Source of the DNA: Coprobacter tertius | Lineage (GTDB): Bacteria > Bacteroidota > Bacteroidia > Bacteroidales > Coprobacteraceae | Length of the DNA stretch: 64,000 nucleotides | Direction of reading: 5' to 3' | Assembly (NCBI RefSeq): GCF_024330105.1 | Contig: NZ_JANDHW010000007.1 | Span: 152,452 to 216,451, forward strand | Part shown: in pieces, positions 19,691 through 29,081 of the stretch | Numbering within the stretch: the stretch's first letter is position 1 | How the letters are laid out: each line of letters begins with the position of its first letter | The notes under the pieces: model-generated | The model's input: only the letters and a program-made list of their open reading frames with translations | Database searches by the model: none | Told to the model about the DNA's origin: nothing | Translations under genes and position numbers: made by a program

Positions 19691-21160
19691 ATGATCTCTT
19701 TTTGCATCGCCCTGCTGATTCTTATCACAGGTTATTTTATTTACGGAGTTCTTATTGAACGCATTTTCGGAATCGAACCAAATAGAAAAACACCTGCTGT
19801 CGCCAATCCTGACGGTGTCGATTTCGTTCCTCTCCCTAAGTGGAAAATATTCATGATACAATTTTTAAATATCGCGGGATTAGGTCCCATTTTCGGGGCC
19901 ATTATGGGAGCCCGTTACGGAACCTCCGCTTTCCTATGGATCGTTTTCGGTACTATCTTTGCCGGAGCTGTGCACGATTATCTCGCAGGGATGATTTCAT
20001 TACGTCATAATGGTGAAAGTTTACCCGAAACAATAGGTCGATACCTTGGTTTAACAACCAAACAAATCATGCGCGCATTTACCGTAATTCTCATGATTCT
20101 CGTCGGCGCAGTCTTCGTAGCCGGACCTGCTGAGTTGCTCGCCATGCTTACTCCAGAACATTTAAACAGTACTTTTTGGATATATGTAATTTTTATTTAT
20201 TTCATTATCGCGACCCTTTTCCCTATCGATAAAATCATTGGGCGAATTTATCCCTTATTTGCAGTCGCACTTTTATTTATGGCTATAGGCATATTAGGTG
20301 TTTTACTCATAAAATTTCCGGATATTCCTGAAATCACCGACGGATTGAAAAATATGCATCCACAAGCAGCAGAATCTCCCATATTTCCAATGCTTTTTAT
20401 AAGCATAGCCTGCGGAGCAATATCGGGTTTTCATGCGACACAATCACCTCTAATGGCACGTTGTATGACCAATGAAAAACAAGGACGCCCCATTTTCTAC
20501 GGAGCTATGGTTACCGAAGGTATCGTAGCACTTATTTGGGCAGCGGCAGCCACTTATTTTTTTAGTCCCGAAGGCCAGCAAACTTTTGGTGTTACCGGGC
20601 ATGAATCGGACATAAACGGAAAAGCAGCCGTTATAGTACAAAAAATATCGGAAGGATGGCTGGGTGTATTCGGAGGATTTCTTGCAATATTAGGTGTCAT
20701 TGCTGCACCGATTACCTCAGGCGACACCGCCTTGAGATCGGCAAGACTCATCGTTGCTGATTTTATACATTACGATCAGCGAAGTATTATAAAACGATTG
20801 ATTATCTGTATTCCTATTTTCATAATTGCGATTGCAATTTTAATTTACAGTCTCGCCGATAAAGACGGATTCGAACTTATCTGGAGATATTTTGCCTGGA
20901 GTAACCAAACATTGGCTGTATTTACTCTTTGGGCAATTACGGTATATCTTACGAAAAAAAATAAATTTTATTGGGTTACCCTTATCCCCGCACTATTTAT
21001 GATGACCGTAGTACTCGCCTATATTCTCTTCGACCCGATCGGTATAGGGTTACCTTATGCAACTTCTGTAACAATAAGTATAGCAATTACAGGTATTTCG
21101 GCCATATGGTTTTTCTATAAATTAAGAATTTTAAAAAAGGCCGATAATAAAAATACTTGA
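19691..21160 (+). CDS. cstA: CstA-family peptide/pyruvate transporter, short form
   Basis: Polytopic inner-membrane protein of 489 residues with about 13 TM segments. The family core is clear: NIAGLGPIFGAIMGARYG, AGAVHDYLAGMISLRHNG, SIACGAISGFHATQSPLMARC and ITSGDTALRSARL. E. coli CstA and BtsT are about 700 residues; this short form lacks much of the C-terminal CstA_5TM part, as is common in Bacteroidota. Uptake of peptides or pyruvate under carbon limitation is the family precedent. A long perfect inverted repeat follows. Confidence 0.9.
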   Translation: MISFCIALLILITGYFIYGVLIERIFGIEPNRKTPAVANPDGVDFVPLPKWKIFMIQFLNIAGLGPIFGAIMGARYGTSAFLWIVFGTIFAGAVHDYLAGMISLRHNGESLPETIGRYLGLTTKQIMRAFTVILMILVGAVFVAGPAELLAMLTPEHLNSTFWIYVIFIYFIIATLFPIDKIIGRIYPLFAVALLFMAIGILGVLLIKFPDIPEITDGLKNMHPQAAESPIFPMLFISIACGAISGFHATQSPLMARCMTNEKQGRPIFYGAMVTEGIVALIWAAAATYFFSPEGQQTFGVTGHESDINGKAAVIVQKISEGWLGVFGGFLAILGVIAAPITSGDTALRSARLIVADFIHYDQRSIIKRLIICIPIFIIAIAILIYSLADKDGFELIWRYFAWSNQTLAVFTLWAITVYLTKKNKFYWVTLIPALFMMTVVLAYILFDPIGIGLPYATSVTISIAITGISAIWFFYKLRILKKADNKNT

Positions 21161-21171
21161 ATTTTACTTAC

Positions 21172-21223
21172 ATAGGTATTACGAAATGCCGCAGCTAAAG
21201 CTGCGGCATTTCGTAATACCTAT
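21172..21223. repeat. Perfect 25-bp inverted repeat, terminator-like
   Basis: Arms 21172-21196 and 21199-21223 are exact complements with an AA spacer; the core is GCCGCAGCT/AGCTGCGGC. A weak U-tract (TTGTTTGG) follows. It probably ends the radA-cstA transcript. The stem is longer than termination needs, and RNA from it would be a good RNase III or stability element. Confidence 0.7.
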
Positions 21224-21306
21224 TTGTTTGGATTTTAAGACCATGCTACCGAATAATCTTCGGTAATTATTTATTATACGCATTTCCGTTTTTCACCTAT
21301 TTTTCG

Positions 21307-21314
21307 TACCTTCG
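21307..21314 (+). promoter_or_regulatory. -7 box of ileS (TACCTTCG)
   Basis: TAnnTTCG variant as in dnaG and the DksA-like gene, 38 bp before the ileS ATG. Confidence 0.5.
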
Positions 21315-21351
21315 TCGCAATTTTTGAAAGAAGATATATTAGGATCAAAAT

Positions 21352-24300
21352 ATGAATAAGAAATTTGCCGAATATTCACACTTCGATTTGTCAGAGATTA
21401 ACAAAGAAGTGCTAAAGACATGGGATGAAAATGATGTATTCCATAAAAGTTTGGAAACGCGTGAAGGTTGTCCGTCATTTGTTTTTTACGAGGGTCCTCC
21501 CTCAGCAAACGGAATGCCGGGAATCCACCATGTAATGGCACGATCTATAAAAGATATTTTTTGCCGTTATAAAACCATGAAAGGCTTTCATGTAAAACGT
21601 AAAGCCGGATGGGATACGCACGGATTACCAGTAGAACTCGGCGTAGAAAAAGCTTTAGGAATTACGAAAGAAGATATCGGCAAAACGATTTCGGTTGCAG
21701 ATTATAATGCTGCCTGTCGTAAAGATGTCATGAAATATACACATGAATGGGAAGACCTTACCCATAAAATGGGTTATTGGGTAGATATGCACAACCCGTA
21801 TATTACATACGATAACCGCTATATCGAAACATTGTGGTGGTTATTAAAGCAACTTTACAAAAAAAATCTTTTGTACAAAGGATATACTATACAACCATAT
21901 TCACCCGCCGCAGGAACAGGTTTAAGTACACATGAACTGAACCAACCAGGTTGTTACCGCGATGTAAAAGATACGACTTGTATCGGTCAGTTTAAAATGA
22001 AAAACCCGAAACCGGAAATGAAAAATTTCGGGGAACCTTATTTTCTTGCTTGGACCACTACCCCCTGGACCTTTCCTTCGAATACAGCCCTTTGTGTTGG
22101 GCCGAACATAAGTTACGTAGTTGTACAAAGTTATAACCCTTACACCGGAGCACCTATCAGTGTAGTTGTCGCCAAAGATCTATTACATACGCTTTTCAAT
22201 ACTAAAGCTGAAGATCTCGAACTCGAAAATTATAAACCGGGAAATAAACTCATACCCTATAAAGTCGTAGCCGAATATACCGGTAACGATCTGGTAGGAA
22301 TGGAATATGAGCCGTTAATACCATGGGTAAACCCTGGAGAAGGCGCTTTTAGAGTAATACCAGGTGATTTTGTTACTACAGAAGAAGGCACCGGCATCGT
22401 ACACATTGCTCCTACTTTTGGTGCAGATGATAATCGAGTAGCTAAAATTAACGGCATTCCTCCGATGATGATGATCGATAAAGACGGAAACCAGCGTCCG
22501 ATGGTAGATATGAGCGGTAAATTTTACGCAATTGAAGATCTTGATCCCGAGTTCGTTAAAAATTGTGTGAATGTCGATCTTTATAAAGAATTTGCAGGAC
22601 GTTATGTAAAAAATGCCTATGACAGTTCATTAAAAGAAGACGATACCACTCTCGATATCGACATTTCGGTAATGTTGAAACAGTCGAATAAAGCCTTTAA
22701 AATAGAAAAACACGTACATAGTTATCCTCATTGCTGGCGCACAGACAAACCCGTATTATATTATCCTCTCGACAGTTGGTTTATACGTACTACCGCTTGT
22801 CGTGAACGCATGATAGAACTGAATAATACTATAAACTGGAAACCTCAATCTACCGGAAGCGGACGTTTTGGGAAATGGCTCGAGAACTTGCAAGATTGGA
22901 ATCTCTCACGTAGCCGGTATTGGGGTACTCCTTTACCGATTTGGCGAACAGAAGATGGAACAGAAGAAATATGTATCGGTTCGGTAGAAGAGCTATACAA
23001 CGAAATAGAAAAAGCAATCACTGCGGGTGTGATGAAAGAAAACCCATACCCCCAATTTACCCCGGGAGATTATAGTACAGAAAATTATGATAAAATAGAC
23101 CTGCACCGGCCTTATGTAGATGATATTATACTTATCTCTCCCTCGGGGAAACCGATGAAAAGGGAAAGCGATCTGATAGACGTTTGGTTCGATTCGGGTG
23201 CTATGCCCTATGCTCAAATACATTATCCTTTCGAAAACAAAGAAATTTTTGATAACCGGGAAGTTTATCCAGCCGATTTTATCGCAGAAGGCGTAGATCA
23301 AACTCGCGGTTGGTTCTTTACATTACATGCTTTGGCAACCATGATATTCGATAGCGTAGCTTATAAAGCAGTTGTTTCGAACGGTCTTGTTTTAGATAAA
23401 AACGGAAATAAAATGTCGAAACGCCTGGGCAATGCCGTAGATCCTTTTTCTACGATCGAAAAATACGGTTCAGATCCATTGCGCTGGTATATGATTACCA
23501 ATTCATCACCTTGGGATAATCTTAAATTCGATTTGGAAGGAATAGAGGAAGTACGTCGTAAATTTTTCGGAACCTTATATAATACATATTCATTTTTTGC
23601 ATTGTACGCAAACGTAGATGGATTTAGTTATAGCGAACCGGACATACCCGTAAATGAACGCCCTGAAATCGACCGGTGGATACTCTCTTTATTAAATTCC
23701 TTAGTTAAAGAAGTAGACGAACATTACGCAAATTACGAACCGACCCGCGCCGGCCGTGCAATCTCGGATTTTGTGAACGATAACTTGAGTAACTGGTATG
23801 TTCGACTCAACCGTAAACGATTTTGGGGTGGTGTAATGGATAAAGATAAACTGTCGGCATATCAGACATTGTACACTTGTCTCGAGACCGTATCGATGTT
23901 AATGGCTCCCATTGCTCCTTTCTTTGCAGATCGATTATTTACCGATTTGACAACATCGACGGGTAGAGCTTCAGATTCGGTCCACCTCGCACACTTCCCT
24001 GAGTCCCATACAGAATACATAGACAAAGAACTCGAGGAACAAATGAAAATCGCACAGGATATAACTTCTATGGTACTTGCTTTACGCCGAAAGGTCAATA
24101 TCAAAGTGCGTCAACCGCTAACCACACTTATGATTCCGGTTCTCGACGAAGGTCAGAAAAAACATATCGAAGCCGTAAAACCGCTTATATTAAGCGAAGT
24201 AAACGTAAAAGAAATGAAGTTTGTGGACAATGCCGCCGGAATATTGGTAAAACGTATTAAACCTGATTTCAAAAAATTAGGTCCGAGATACGGTAAAATT

Positions 24301-24771
24301 ATGAAACAATTGGCTACCGCCATTTCTTCAATGTCTCAGGAAGATATTTTAATGTTTGAAAATGCCGGTACTTTTACGTTTGAAATTGAAAATCAACAAG
24401 CAACAATTGAATTATCAGATGTAGAAATAATTTCGGAAGACATCCCCGGATGGCTCGTTGCAAACGAAGGCAGAATCACCGTCGCTCTCGATATTACAGT
24501 AACCGAAGAATTGAAACGTGAAGGTATCGCCCGTGAACTGGTTAACCGGATACAAAATATCAGGAAATCGAGCGGTTTGGATATTACTGATAAAATAAAA
24601 GTATATGTATCATCCAACCCAGAAACAAATTCTGCAGTAGAAGACTATAAAGATTATATTGCCAAACAAGTGTTGGCCAATACAATAGAGATAACCATGG
24701 AACTACCTGGCGAAATTACAGACCTCGATTTCGACGGTCTGAAACTACCAGTATCGATTATCAAAGTATGA
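21352..24771 (+). CDS. ileS: Isoleucyl-tRNA synthetase
   Basis: Charges tRNA-Ile in the cytoplasm. The 1139 residues show the class I signature in the variant form PGIHH (56-60, for HIGH) and KMSKR at 687-691. The CP1 editing domain is marked by WTTTPWTFPSNTALCV and GTGIVHIAPTFGADDNRV. A long anticodon-binding and C-terminal region follows. The length and lack of an obvious C-terminal Cys cluster are more like the eukaryote-type/IleS2 branch than E. coli IleS1 (about 938 residues); that branch is generally less sensitive to mupirocin, which I infer rather than see. Confidence 0.97.
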   Translation: MNKKFAEYSHFDLSEINKEVLKTWDENDVFHKSLETREGCPSFVFYEGPPSANGMPGIHHVMARSIKDIFCRYKTMKGFHVKRKAGWDTHGLPVELGVEKALGITKEDIGKTISVADYNAACRKDVMKYTHEWEDLTHKMGYWVDMHNPYITYDNRYIETLWWLLKQLYKKNLLYKGYTIQPYSPAAGTGLSTHELNQPGCYRDVKDTTCIGQFKMKNPKPEMKNFGEPYFLAWTTTPWTFPSNTALCVGPNISYVVVQSYNPYTGAPISVVVAKDLLHTLFNTKAEDLELENYKPGNKLIPYKVVAEYTGNDLVGMEYEPLIPWVNPGEGAFRVIPGDFVTTEEGTGIVHIAPTFGADDNRVAKINGIPPMMMIDKDGNQRPMVDMSGKFYAIEDLDPEFVKNCVNVDLYKEFAGRYVKNAYDSSLKEDDTTLDIDISVMLKQSNKAFKIEKHVHSYPHCWRTDKPVLYYPLDSWFIRTTACRERMIELNNTINWKPQSTGSGRFGKWLENLQDWNLSRSRYWGTPLPIWRTEDGTEEICIGSVEELYNEIEKAITAGVMKENPYPQFTPGDYSTENYDKIDLHRPYVDDIILISPSGKPMKRESDLIDVWFDSGAMPYAQIHYPFENKEIFDNREVYPADFIAEGVDQTRGWFFTLHALATMIFDSVAYKAVVSNGLVLDKNGNKMSKRLGNAVDPFSTIEKYGSDPLRWYMITNSSPWDNLKFDLEGIEEVRRKFFGTLYNTYSFFALYANVDGFSYSEPDIPVNERPEIDRWILSLLNSLVKEVDEHYANYEPTRAGRAISDFVNDNLSNWYVRLNRKRFWGGVMDKDKLSAYQTLYTCLETVSMLMAPIAPFFADRLFTDLTTSTGRASDSVHLAHFPESHTEYIDKELEEQMKIAQDITSMVLALRRKVNIKVRQPLTTLMIPVLDEGQKKHIEAVKPLILSEVNVKEMKFVDNAAGILVKRIKPDFKKLGPRYGKIMKQLATAISSMSQEDILMFENAGTFTFEIENQQATIELSDVEIISEDIPGWLVANEGRITVALDITVTEELKREGIARELVNRIQNIRKSSGLDITDKIKVYVSSNPETNSAVEDYKDYIAKQVLANTIEITMELPGEITDLDFDGLKLPVSIIKV

Positions 24772-24798
24772 ATTAGATGAAATATACCACGCTACGTT

Positions 24799-24829
24799 TT
24801 GTATATTAAGGTAATTTCTTTACATTCGT
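24799..24829 (+). promoter_or_regulatory. Promoter of the DksA-like gene (TTTG - 19 bp - TACATTCG)
   Basis: A -33 TTTG at 24799-24802 and a -7 TACATTCG at 24822-24829, the best-spaced pair in the window, about 80 bp before the ATG. Confidence 0.55.
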
Positions 24830-24909
24830 ACAGCGAACAACCTATTGGTTTCTATGTTATAGATTAAAATAACAGACTTGAATATTGCTTAACCAAAAAC
24901 TGTAAAATT

Positions 24910-25287
24910 ATGAGTACGAAAACACGATATTCAGATGCAGAATTAGACGAGTTTCGGGAAATAATCCGCGAAAAACTCGAAAAAGCGTATAGAGATTATG
25001 ACTTGCTGAAAGCGGCCATCATGAATACCGATGGAAACGATACCTCAGACACATCTCCTACGTTTAAAGTATTGGAAGAAGGAGCCGCGACTCTTTCAAA
25101 AGAAGAGGCCGGACAGTTGGCTCAACGCCAAATGAAGTTTATACAACATTTGCAAGCGGCAATGGTCAGAATCGAAAATAAAACATACGGTATCTGTCGG
25201 GAAACCGGAGAACTGATACCCAAAGAACGACTAAGAGCAGTTCCGCATGCAACACTAAGTATCGATGCTAAAAAAGGACATAAATAA
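24910..25287 (+). CDS. TraR/DksA-family protein lacking the zinc cysteines
   Basis: A 125-residue protein with an acidic, coiled-coil-like N-terminal part and the DksA C-terminal signature KTYGICRETGELIPKERLRA VPHATLSI. DksA normally has CxxC...CxxC; here only C96 remains and the last pair is replaced (LSIDAK for LCIDCQ). In E. coli DksA binds the RNA polymerase secondary channel with ppGpp. Zinc-free DksA variants are known in other phyla, so a regulatory role is plausible. It lies between ileS and lspA and has its own promoter and terminator. Confidence 0.88.
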   Translation: MSTKTRYSDAELDEFREIIREKLEKAYRDYDLLKAAIMNTDGNDTSDTSPTFKVLEEGAATLSKEEAGQLAQRQMKFIQHLQAAMVRIENKTYGICRETGELIPKERLRAVPHATLSIDAKKGHK

Positions 25288-25314
25288 ATTTCGTATCAAA
25301 ACAAAAATATTTAT

Positions 25315-25385
25315 ATGAAAAAAGACAATCCGATGTTTTAATCAGGGGCTTTTGTGTACCTGGAGATATCGGATTGTTTTTTCAT
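25315..25385 (+). terminator. Long-armed terminator after the DksA-like gene
   Basis: Arms 25315-25334 and 25368-25385 pair (CAATCCGAT/ATCGGATTG, then A-run with U-run, two-nt bulge). The 33-nt loop contains a small internal CAGG/CCTG hairpin. The 3' arm ends in a T6 run. lspA begins only 50 bp later, so this may attenuate rather than separate. Confidence 0.65.
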
Positions 25386-25434
25386 AGGTAATTAATTGAC
25401 AGGTCATATACCCGATCATTTCGATAATAAAACA

Positions 25435-26064
25435 ATGAAACTTACAAAAGGACAAATCTCGGTAATAGTGATATTATTGGTATTGCTTATAGATCAAATT
25501 ACCAAATTTTGGGTAAAAACCCACATGTATTTAGGACAAGATATACGCGTTACCGACTGGTTTTACATATTATTCGTAGAAAACAACGGAATGGCTTTCG
25601 GAATAGAGATTATCAGTAAGCTTTTTTTAAGTGTATTCCGTATTCTGGCTGTAGGCTTCATTAGCTATTATTTATTTAAACTGGTAAAAAAAGAAGTCAA
25701 AACCGGATATGTAATCTGTGTAGCGCTTATTTTAGCAGGAGCCGCAGGTAATATTATCGATAGTATCTTTTACGGTGTAATTTTCGATAACCCTCCTGCC
25801 CCGTTTATAGCAACTTTTCTTCCCGAAGGAGGCGGCTACGGAACTTTATTCCACGGTAAAGTGGTTGATATGTTATATTTCCCCTTATTTCGTTTTTATT
25901 GGCCCGATTGGATCCCATTTGTGGGTGGAGACTCATTTGAATTTTTCCGTCCGGTATTCAATATCGCCGATTCGGCAATCTCGATAGGTGTTATCCTGGT
26001 TTTATTATTTTACAGAAAATACTTGTCGAGTGAAGACCATAATAAAAAACACATAACTGAATAA
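25435..26064 (+). CDS. lspA: Lipoprotein signal peptidase (signal peptidase II)
   Basis: Inner-membrane aspartic protease that cuts prolipoproteins before the lipidated Cys. With the ATG at 25435 the product is 209 residues; an upstream TTG at 25396 is rejected. Four TM segments are clear, the first at 7-24. Catalytic aspartates are D109 (GNIIDS) and D179 (FNIADS), with the conserved N50-N51 region (VENNGMAFG). An insert of about 50 residues between the two aspartates (FDNPPAPFIATFLPEGGGYG) is usual in Bacteroidota. It is followed after 12 bp by a lipoprotein gene. Confidence 0.95.
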   Translation: MKLTKGQISVIVILLVLLIDQITKFWVKTHMYLGQDIRVTDWFYILFVENNGMAFGIEIISKLFLSVFRILAVGFISYYLFKLVKKEVKTGYVICVALILAGAAGNIIDSIFYGVIFDNPPAPFIATFLPEGGGYGTLFHGKVVDMLYFPLFRFYWPDWIPFVGGDSFEFFRPVFNIADSAISIGVILVLLFYRKYLSSEDHNKKHITE

Positions 26065-26076
26065 ATAAATTTCGTG

Positions 26077-26901
26077 ATGAAAACGTCTTTCCATATAATG
26101 TTTTTTTCATTGTTTATCCTGATTGCATTTTCAGCTTGTGACAGAACCCCTGATGGAGTTCTCTCTCCTAAAAAAATGGAAGATCTATTGGTAGACGTAC
26201 ATAAATCAGAAGGACTTATAGATATAAATTATTCACAATATAATACCGAGGAACAGAAAAAAGCATTACGAGAATCTATATTACAAAAGCATAATACGAC
26301 ACAAGCGCAATTCGACACTTCTCTTATGTGGTATGGTCATCATCTGGATGCATATATAAAAGTATATGAGAATGTAATACAACGATTAAAAAAACAAGAA
26401 GAACAAGTAAATACTCTTTTGGCCAACGAGAATACCCAGCCCATGTCACGTCCGGGTGACAGCGTAAATATATGGAAAAGACCATCTAAATTTATATTCG
26501 AACCTCAGTATGCAAAGCAAGTATTTGCATTTGACATCAAATCTGATGAAAATTTTCGGGAAAGAGATATATTTACTTTTAAATTCAACTTCGGAATGCT
26601 TCCTATTAACACAACCGATTTACCGAAAGCGATACTGGCATTAAAATACAAAGATCAGTCTGTTAAATATACTTCAGCCAATATTAGTTTCGATGGGAAT
26701 TATTCTTTAAGTATTTCAGGAGATTCGGCTCGCAAAATAGATAAAATATTCGGAAGTATTATGGTCCCATCACAACCGGAAAATACACGCATGTACATAA
26801 ATAATTTATCTCTTTTACGCAGTAGATATAAAAAACCGAAAATACAGAAACCTGTCGATACCCACAATGATTCTATCGCAACTTCTACCGGAAATAAATA
26901 A
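26077..26901 (+). CDS. DUF4296 lipoprotein
   Basis: A 274-residue lipoprotein: signal peptide with lipobox FSAC (Cys about residue 22) followed by DRTPDGVLSPKKMEDLLVDV, the start of the DUF4296 helical domain. The domain has the pattern LVDVHKSEGLID...ALRESILQKHNTTQAQFDTSLMWY, recalling a SurA/PpiC-like N-terminal helical bundle. The ATG at 26077 is preferred over the GTG just before it. Its position after lspA is conserved in Bacteroidales as I recall it. Function unknown. Confidence 0.85.
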   Translation: MKTSFHIMFFSLFILIAFSACDRTPDGVLSPKKMEDLLVDVHKSEGLIDINYSQYNTEEQKKALRESILQKHNTTQAQFDTSLMWYGHHLDAYIKVYENVIQRLKKQEEQVNTLLANENTQPMSRPGDSVNIWKRPSKFIFEPQYAKQVFAFDIKSDENFRERDIFTFKFNFGMLPINTTDLPKAILALKYKDQSVKYTSANISFDGNYSLSISGDSARKIDKIFGSIMVPSQPENTRMYINNLSLLRSRYKKPKIQKPVDTHNDSIATSTGNK

Positions 26902-26913
26902 CTACCGATAAAA

Positions 26914-27294
26914 ATGAAAAAAGGCTATTTTTCTCACCAACTATGTTATAACGGAATATTATTGAACAAACATATTCTTTATATAGAGAATCGAAAAATA
27001 GTTTCTGCACTCCCATTTCAACGGGAAATTTCATTAACTACTTTTTGTGAAGGAATACTAATCGCTACAAAAGAAGGATTTTGCGAAAAATTGAAAGCAT
27101 TCGAAAAAACATTGGAAATACAATTACAGGAAAATAAATTATTATCTGCTGGGAATGCAATAGTTTTCAACCCTCTATACAATGATTATATTGCCAGAGA
27201 AGGAGATAATTGCGAACTATACTCTCTTATTTCGATAAATTGGATGACTTACCGGTTATCCCAGGACAAACTCGATATTATACGTATCTTATAA
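26914..27294 (+). CDS. Conserved-looking protein of unknown function
   Basis: 126 residues, no signal peptide, no TM. It opens MKKGYFSHQLCYNGILLNKH and contains ENRKIVSALPFQREISLTTFC and a segment FNPLYNDYIAREGDNCELYS. I recognise no family; the layout beta-strand/turn/beta recalls the N-terminal composite domain of amidohydrolases but without a metal site. It is the last gene of the lspA group (12 bp after the lipoprotein) and ends one base before the convergent methyltransferase gene. Confidence 0.75.
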   Translation: MKKGYFSHQLCYNGILLNKHILYIENRKIVSALPFQREISLTTFCEGILIATKEGFCEKLKAFEKTLEIQLQENKLLSAGNAIVFNPLYNDYIAREGDNCELYSLISINWMTYRLSQDKLDIIRIL

Positions 27295-27295
27295 T

Positions 27296-28048
27296 TTACA
27301 TTTGCCTTCTTCTAAATTCGGCGCATACAATAGCCGTCGCTACACCGACATTCAACGATTCAGAAGTAATACGACCATAAGGATAATTAGGAATAAAAAG
27401 CTTATGAGTCATGTACATTTCAAGTTCATTCGATATTCCATTTCCTTCATTCCCCATTACTATCATTCCGTAAGACGATAATTTTTGAGAATAAATGTCG
27501 TTTCCATCGAGAAATGTACCATATACAGGTATTCCTTTTACTTTCTCAAACAAATCTTTCAACGGTAAATACAATACCTTTACCCGCGAGATGGCTCCCA
27601 TAGTTGCTTGTACAGTCTTCGGATTGTATATATCTGCACACTCGGGAGAGCAAAATATATATTCTATTCCATACCAGTCGGCAAGTCGTACGATAGTACC
27701 CAAATTACCAGGATCTTGTATAGTATCTAATACGAGGGATAACGATTCTTTGACCCCATCGAAATCTAATGAATGGCTGGGGATACGATATACTGCAATA
27801 ACATCTTGAGGAGAACGCAAAAGAGATGCCTTTTCGATATCATTCTTATCGGCAACGACAATCTCATTCGCTTTAATTTTTTGATGTGTAGCCAACCAAT
27901 CTTGCGTAGCCACCAAAAGTTCACAATCGAATAACCCAATCGTATCATTTACAAGCCGATTACCTTCAGCAACAAAACAACCGGTTTGCATTCTTGCCTT
28001 TTTCTGTGCAAGAGACTGTATATATTTAATTTTATTCTTTCCAAGCAT
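27296..28048 (-). CDS. SpoU/TrmH-family RNA methyltransferase
   Basis: SAM-dependent 2'-O-ribose methyltransferase of the SPOUT class, 250 residues. An N-terminal L30e-like substrate-binding domain (SLAQKKARMQTGCFVAEGNRL) is followed by the three SpoU motifs: LDTIQDPGNLGTIVRLADW with the catalytic Asn/Arg, IVMGNEGNGIS and IPNYPYGRITSESLNVGVAT. Target RNA (23S rRNA or tRNA) cannot be told. It is divergent from nfo and convergent with the gene ending at 27294. Confidence 0.92.
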   Translation of the reverse strand: MLGKNKIKYIQSLAQKKARMQTGCFVAEGNRLVNDTIGLFDCELLVATQDWLATHQKIKANEIVVADKNDIEKASLLRSPQDVIAVYRIPSHSLDFDGVKESLSLVLDTIQDPGNLGTIVRLADWYGIEYIFCSPECADIYNPKTVQATMGAISRVKVLYLPLKDLFEKVKGIPVYGTFLDGNDIYSQKLSSYGMIVMGNEGNGISNELEMYMTHKLFIPNYPYGRITSESLNVGVATAIVCAEFRRRQM

Positions 28049-28139
28049 CCTATATCATTTTAATAACAAAGATAAATTATCTTTTCGATTTAAAGGTAAT
28101 AAATACAATCGGGCTTTATCCAATCAGAATAAAAATGAT

Positions 28140-28147
28140 TAGTTTTG
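28140..28147 (+). promoter_or_regulatory. -7 box of nfo (TAGTTTTG)
   Basis: Full match to TAnnTTTG, 33 bp before the chosen ATG at 28181. It overlaps an in-frame TTG at 28145, which argues against that longer start. Confidence 0.6.
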
Positions 28148-28180
28148 TATCGGACAAATAAAAAGACAAAAATAAATATT

Positions 28181-29023
28181 ATGAAATATATAGGTGCCCA
28201 CGTAAGTATCTCGGGAGGAGTAGAAAATGCTCCTTTAAATGCAAAAGCTATCGGAGCAAAAGCTTTTGCTCTTTTCACCAAAAACCAACGTCAGTGGAAA
28301 TCGGCTCCCTTATCTCCTAAAAATATAGAAATATTTAAAGAAAACTGCAAAAAATTCGATTTCTCCCCCGATTACATTTTGCCACATGACAGTTATCTGA
28401 TAAATCTGGGGCATCCTGAGACAGAAGGATTAGAAAAATCGAGACTGGCATTTTTAGACGAAATGCAACGATGCGAACAATTAGGTCTTTCATTGCTTAA
28501 TTTTCATCCGGGAAGCCATTTAAACGCTATTTCCCTCGAAACTTGTCTCAACCGAATTGCCGATTCTATAAATATTGCTTTAAACAAAACTTCGGGAGTA
28601 ACAGCCGTAATCGAAAATACTGCAGGACAAGGAAGTAATGTAGGTTTCGCATTTGAACATCTCGCCCATATTATCGATAAAGTGGAAGATAAAACACGTA
28701 TTGGCGTATGTATAGATACTTGCCACGCTTTTGCCGGAGGATATGATATATCTACACCAGAAGGATATAATAAAACGTTCGATAGATTCGATTCGATCAT
28801 CGGATTTCATTTCCTAAAAGGAATACATCTGAATGATTCTAAAAAAGAGGTCGGATCTCATGTCGACCGACATGAATCTTTAGGTAAAGGAGAACTGGGA
28901 AAAGAAGTTTTTAGTACGATGATGAAAGACTCTCGTTTCGACAACATACCGATAATCCTAGAAACTCCCGATGAAACTTTATGGCCCCAAGAAATAGAAT
29001 GGTTATACAGTCAAACAAAATAA
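28181..29023 (+). CDS. nfo: Deoxyribonuclease IV (AP endonuclease 2 family)
   Basis: Base-excision-repair enzyme that nicks DNA 5' of abasic sites using three zinc ions. 280 residues from the ATG at 28181. Metal-binding and family motifs are all present: [63 protein letters not shown] and ILETP. Length is standard. A short hairpin at 29032-29058 follows, then threonine aldolase. Confidence 0.96.
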   Translation: MKYIGAHVSISGGVENAPLNAKAIGAKAFALFTKNQRQWKSAPLSPKNIEIFKENCKKFDFSPDYILPHDSYLINLGHPETEGLEKSRLAFLDEMQRCEQLGLSLLNFHPGSHLNAISLETCLNRIADSINIALNKTSGVTAVIENTAGQGSNVGFAFEHLAHIIDKVEDKTRIGVCIDTCHAFAGGYDISTPEGYNKTFDRFDSIIGFHFLKGIHLNDSKKEVGSHVDRHESLGKGELGKEVFSTMMKDSRFDNIPIILETPDETLWPQEIEWLYSQTK

Positions 29024-29031
29024 AATATAAA

Positions 29032-29064
29032 AAGAGACACTTAAAAGCAATGTCTCTTATCTTT
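29032..29064 (+). terminator. Weak terminator between nfo and threonine aldolase
   Basis: 8-bp stem AAGAGACA/TGTCTCTT with an 11-nt loop and a short U-rich tail (ATCTTT). The next ATG is only 18 bp on, so readthrough is likely. Confidence 0.45.
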
Positions 29065-29081
29065 AAAAATATGATATATAA

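Noticed and set aside
25396..25434. Longer TTG start for lspA
   Set aside because: It would add 13 polar residues before the first TM segment, and it starts only 10 bp after the terminator arm; the ATG at 25435 gives the normal lspA N-terminus.
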